From an uncultured Parabacteroides sp. (GTDB taxonomy: Bacteria > Bacteroidota > Bacteroidia > Bacteroidales > Tannerellaceae), in assembly GCA_949295065.1 (NCBI GenBank), contig CASFJQ010000026.1, positions 1-33,513 on the forward strand: a stretch of DNA of 33,513 bases, in the 5' to 3' direction. Shown here in pieces: positions 30,303 to 33,513 of this stretch (its first letter is position 1; each line of letters begins with the position of its first letter). A program made the position numbers and the translations under genes. The notes below the pieces were generated by a model that searched no databases, was not told where the DNA came from, and saw only the letters and a program-made list of their open reading frames with translations.

Positions 30303-33300
30303 ATGAACAAGAAAGTTTCTACACTTTTGACAATGGGTCTGTTTTTGGGTGGCTCATTGTTTAACATTGTAAGTGCTGAGGACTTGACTGCTTTTATTAA
30401 GGGAGGAGATCAAGCTCAAGCTATTGGAAAATTGGAAAGTGGCAAACAGTATTTCTTGGGTATTGGTGGCCAGTATCTTCACTCTACTGTTGCTGACGGA
30501 GCAATTACTTATAAATTTGTAGGCGGAGATGAGGATGTAGCTAAAGAAAACTTGCAGGAATATCTGTGGACAGTTACTGAAGCTCCTCAGGGTGATGGTA
30601 CTGTAGGTTACACATTTGCTAATGCCAAGAGCGGTGAGCAGATTTATTTTGTGTGTACAAATAATGTTTGGGCTGTTTCTGATGACCCTGAACAGAAAAC
30701 AGAAGCAACAAGCCAGAATATATTTGTTTGGGTGGACGCTCAAGATCAACTAATAAATAATCAGAAAGACGAATTTGTTGCGGCATCAGTAAAAGCTATA
30801 AAGAAAGGTCAAAATCCGGATGTGTATTTTGGAATCAATAATCAGGAATTTATCCCTTCACAAAATACTGTTAATGTAACTCTATACAGCATCGCAGACG
30901 GCATCAATGTAGATGTTGATGGCTTGAATGACTTGTATAACAGTGCAGGTTTCAACTTCGCATTGAACGATGACAAGTTGGCAAGTGTTACAAATATCTT
31001 TGGTGACAAGAGAGTAGTTGCATTGAATGTTAATGGTGCTTTTAAAGATCCTAATGATCTAACTATAGGATTCCCTCGAGGAACATATTTCGCAACATCA
31101 GTTCCTTATTTGTGGGATTATCAGTATGCTGATAATGATAATGATGGTGTGGAAGAACCTACATCTTTCCCATCTTATAACTATTTGGTACAATGTACAT
31201 TTATTGCCGTTGATTCAGACAGCAACATCGCGGATGACGCTGACGTTATGAAAGCCGGTGATGGTTTCACATTGACAGAAGTTAGCGGAAAAGATTTGGT
31301 TTTGTATTTGGGAACTGAAGATAAATTCAAGGCTCAGGGCAACCAGATTGCGGTTCGCAACGCAGTATTTGCTGTTCAGGAAAGCGCAACATCTGATGTC
31401 TATAAATTGACTGTTCCTACAGTACGTGCTTTGGAAAAGGCTGGTGCTGAAAAGCAGGTTGAAACACCGAATCATGACGTAATAGCTTCTGAAGATTACG
31501 CTCAGATTGTGACAGGTGCAAACAGCGCAAGCGGTAACTTTATCTTCAAATTCGCTGAATCAACAGTAGAAAAAGGTATTTCATTCTTGAAGAAAGAAGC
31601 TGCTCCTTCTATCTATAATATCAAGTTCTATTTGAAGAATGGTGCTGACGATTCTTACAATGCTAAATACTTGACAATGGATGCAACAGGTAATAACTTC
31701 ATTGCTAAGGGCGCAGTATTGGCTGATTTGGATGCTCCTGCATATCAGTGGTTGATTTCTAAGGTTGATGGTAACAACGTTACATTCACTAACCGTGAAA
31801 CAGGTGAAACTTTGGAAACTCAGCTGTTCAAGGAAGATGGTGGAAGATTTTCTTTGTCTCCAAAAGGATCTTCAGTTAATAATCAATTGAACTTCGATTA
31901 TTACATCGTAAATGCAGCAGGTAATGTGGTATTAGGAGGTCAAGATATTAACCTCCAAGGTGCTGTAGTTGAGTTGATTGAATCAGAAGCTGTAAGTTTC
32001 TCTAATTATTTGGATGTTGAAGACGGTTCAGTAATGACATTGTCTTTCGGTCGTGATATCGCTCCAACTTCTAATAAGTTGTATCCTGCTGTATTAAATC
32101 AGGGTACTACTATGCAGCCTAACTATATTTTCGATGATGGTAATGGAAATACAATGACGGGAGATGTCTCTTTGGCAGCACAGTGGAGACTTGTCAAGGC
32201 TCGTAATGCTAACGGTGTGATTAAGACCAATGGAGTAACATACAACTATGCATATGCAAATGGTGACTTGGTAAATATCAAGAACAATGGCGATGCTGTT
32301 TATGCTTACACTTATTTCTTGCAGTTGGTAGATGAAGGTGTTGCTATTGACAATCAATTTTTGACACTTGCTAATAATGCTGCTAATCCTTGTACTATTG
32401 GAGCTGGTACAGAATTCTATATTCAGGAAAATGTAGATGGTTCTGTATTGCTGAAAGCTGTTAATCAGGGCCGTAATGCTGCTAATGCTTTGTTGTTGGA
32501 AAATTATAATATGCCAGGGCAAACAATTGGTGATTTTGTAAATAATGATTTTTATCTTCAGCGAATCAATGACGTGGCTAATGCTAGAAATATTAAGACA
32601 TACTTAATCGCTGAAGCTCCGGCAGTAAGCTTGCCAGGTAACGAAGGTCACTATTCAATCGCAAGTACAGATGGCAACTATATCACTATGAATGATGAAC
32701 GTGATGCAATGACTGTTAAGGAAGCTTCTGAACCATTGTATTTGTATGTAGGCGATAAGGAAGATGTTACTCCTTCATTCTATATTACAAAGGCTGCCCA
32801 GAACAAGGCTGAAAGAATGTTCTTGTTCAATCCGCAGGATTCAGTTGATTATTATGTAGCAGAAGGTAAGTATAACAAGGAATATCAGTTGGTTGGCGGA
32901 CAGACTAAAGCTATCTTCAAGGCTGCTGCTATCAATGAAACTCGTGATACATTGACTACTAATATCAAGGGTGTTTCTACATTGGTTGCTACTGAAGCAA
33001 ACAACTCAACTAAGGTTTCAGGCGGTTTGAACCGTTTCAAGATGCAGGTTCTTGAATCAGACGATGCAGATGGAACATATGTAATCCGTCAGAAAGCTGG
33101 TGCGTGGTTGAGATCTTTGAACGGTACTTTGGTATGGGGTAATAAGGTTGATGCTATGAAATTTGATGTTGAAGGTGCTGAAGCTCCTACATCTAACGAA
33201 AGCGTAGCTGCATCTGAAGTTAAGGTAATCGCTAACAACGGTTCAATCAACGTTAAGAACGCTGCTGGTAAGAACGTAGTAGTATCTACAATCCTTGGCC

Positions 33301-33410
33301 AGGTAGTTGCTAACGAAGTATTGACATCAGACAACGCAACAATCAACGTACCTGCAGGTATCGTGGTAGTTGCTGTTGAAGGTGAAAGCTTCAAAATCAA
33401 CGTTCGTTGA
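30303..33410 (+). CDS. Large secreted protein with DUF6383-like C-terminal domain
   Basis: 1035 residues from ATG 30303; the frame is open 15 codons further up (to 30258), but the internal ATG starts a textbook signal peptide (MNKKVSTLLTMGLFLGGSLFNIVSA). The mature protein contains several recurring segments of the form W-x-(V/I/L)...F-x-N-x-x-(S/T)-G, e.g. YLWTVTEAPQGDGTVGYTFANAKSG, YQWLISKVDGNNVTFTNRETGE and AQWRLVKARNANGVI, which recall ricin-like beta-trefoil repeats; this is inference. The last 70 residues (EVKVIANNGSINVKNAAGKNVVVS..., ending SFKINVR) look like the DUF6383/sorting-type C-terminal beta domain of Bacteroides. No enzyme motif is visible. Probably a surface or periplasmic structural or binding protein. 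Confidence 0.8.
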   Translation: MNKKVSTLLTMGLFLGGSLFNIVSAEDLTAFIKGGDQAQAIGKLESGKQYFLGIGGQYLHSTVADGAITYKFVGGDEDVAKENLQEYLWTVTEAPQGDGTVGYTFANAKSGEQIYFVCTNNVWAVSDDPEQKTEATSQNIFVWVDAQDQLINNQKDEFVAASVKAIKKGQNPDVYFGINNQEFIPSQNTVNVTLYSIADGINVDVDGLNDLYNSAGFNFALNDDKLASVTNIFGDKRVVALNVNGAFKDPNDLTIGFPRGTYFATSVPYLWDYQYADNDNDGVEEPTSFPSYNYLVQCTFIAVDSDSNIADDADVMKAGDGFTLTEVSGKDLVLYLGTEDKFKAQGNQIAVRNAVFAVQESATSDVYKLTVPTVRALEKAGAEKQVETPNHDVIASEDYAQIVTGANSASGNFIFKFAESTVEKGISFLKKEAAPSIYNIKFYLKNGADDSYNAKYLTMDATGNNFIAKGAVLADLDAPAYQWLISKVDGNNVTFTNRETGETLETQLFKEDGGRFSLSPKGSSVNNQLNFDYYIVNAAGNVVLGGQDINLQGAVVELIESEAVSFSNYLDVEDGSVMTLSFGRDIAPTSNKLYPAVLNQGTTMQPNYIFDDGNGNTMTGDVSLAAQWRLVKARNANGVIKTNGVTYNYAYANGDLVNIKNNGDAVYAYTYFLQLVDEGVAIDNQFLTLANNAANPCTIGAGTEFYIQENVDGSVLLKAVNQGRNAANALLLENYNMPGQTIGDFVNNDFYLQRINDVANARNIKTYLIAEAPAVSLPGNEGHYSIASTDGNYITMNDERDAMTVKEASEPLYLYVGDKEDVTPSFYITKAAQNKAERMFLFNPQDSVDYYVAEGKYNKEYQLVGGQTKAIFKAAAINETRDTLTTNIKGVSTLVATEANNSTKVSGGLNRFKMQVLESDDADGTYVIRQKAGAWLRSLNGTLVWGNKVDAMKFDVEGAEAPTSNESVAASEVKVIANNGSINVKNAAGKNVVVSTILGQVVANEVLTSDNATINVPAGIVVVAVEGESFKINVR

Positions 33411-33414
33411 TTTT

Positions 33415-33467
33415 AATTGAAAATTGAAAGTTGAAAACTTCAAGAATTGAAAATTGAAAGTTGAAAA
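33415..33467 (+). repeat. Direct repeat of a TTGAAAA/TTGAAAG heptamer run
   Basis: A 23-base run of AATTGAAAATTGAAAG plus TTGAAAA (33415-33437) recurs identically at 33445-33467, 30 bp apart, just after the stop of the large secreted protein gene. Simple heptamer-derived repeats like this are common between genes in Bacteroidales. It has no terminator-like stem. Confidence 0.85.
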
Positions 33468-33513
33468 TTGAAAATTAAAGGTTCGGTGAGTAAACTTTCA
33501 GATTAATATAAAC

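Overview
The window is a chromosomal segment of a member of the Bacteroidota, most likely order Bacteroidales (Bacteroidaceae/Prevotellaceae-like). The evidence is the rpsM-rpsK-rpsD-rpoA-rplQ block, recurrent Bacteroidota-type promoters (TTTG, about 19-20 bp, TAnnTTTG) with little Shine-Dalgarno signal, a TonB-dependent outer-membrane receptor, a two-CBM20 MalQ, a GH3/beta-lactamase fusion, a class II (B12) ribonucleotide reductase and a secreted protein with a Bacteroides-type C-terminal domain.

Layout. 1-2681: end of the large ribosomal-protein operon, with a structured leader before rpsD that looks like an S4 autoregulatory element. 2863-3210: rplS on the opposite strand. 3408-7472: a secreted GH3/beta-lactamase fusion and a CobD/HisC-type aminotransferase. 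7554-7724: a 56-codon membrane protein (minus strand). 7948-10979: envelope genes plsC, a secreted cell-wall amidase with a SPOR-like tail, and an MCE/MlaD lipid-transport protein. 11160-12557: dnaA. 12730-18131: nrdJ and malQ. 18223-20554: bactofilin (minus), folB and a group-B-like [FeFe] hydrogenase. 20665-24056: minus-strand run mtaB, an LpxL/HtrB-type acyltransferase and a family 2 glycosyltransferase. 24436-28775: an acyl-CoA ligase, a tiny Ala/Pro-rich lipoprotein and a TonB-dependent receptor. 28847-29360: a decayed second TonB receptor. 29362-30302: a long gene-free stretch with a palindrome array, a likely structured transcript and a strong hairpin. 30303-33410: a 1035-residue secreted repeat protein.

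Main points beyond routine annotation. (i) Three intergenic regions (about 8713-8798, 21727-21793, 29494-29573) hold short palindromes at a regular 22-23 bp period, with a different core sequence at each locus; geometry is conserved rather than sequence. (ii) The hydrogenase/glycosyltransferase gap holds an inverted pair plus four head-to-tail DnaA-box-like 9-mers at exactly 12-bp spacing, a candidate origin or DnaA-binding element about 8 kb from dnaA. (iii) A likely structured RNA or very long leader lies at about 29843-30131. (iv) The longest possible reading frames of the hydrogenase and mtaB would begin with TTG codons that are part of their own promoter -7 boxes; the starts given here are internal ATGs. 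All identifications come from reading motifs; no database search was run.
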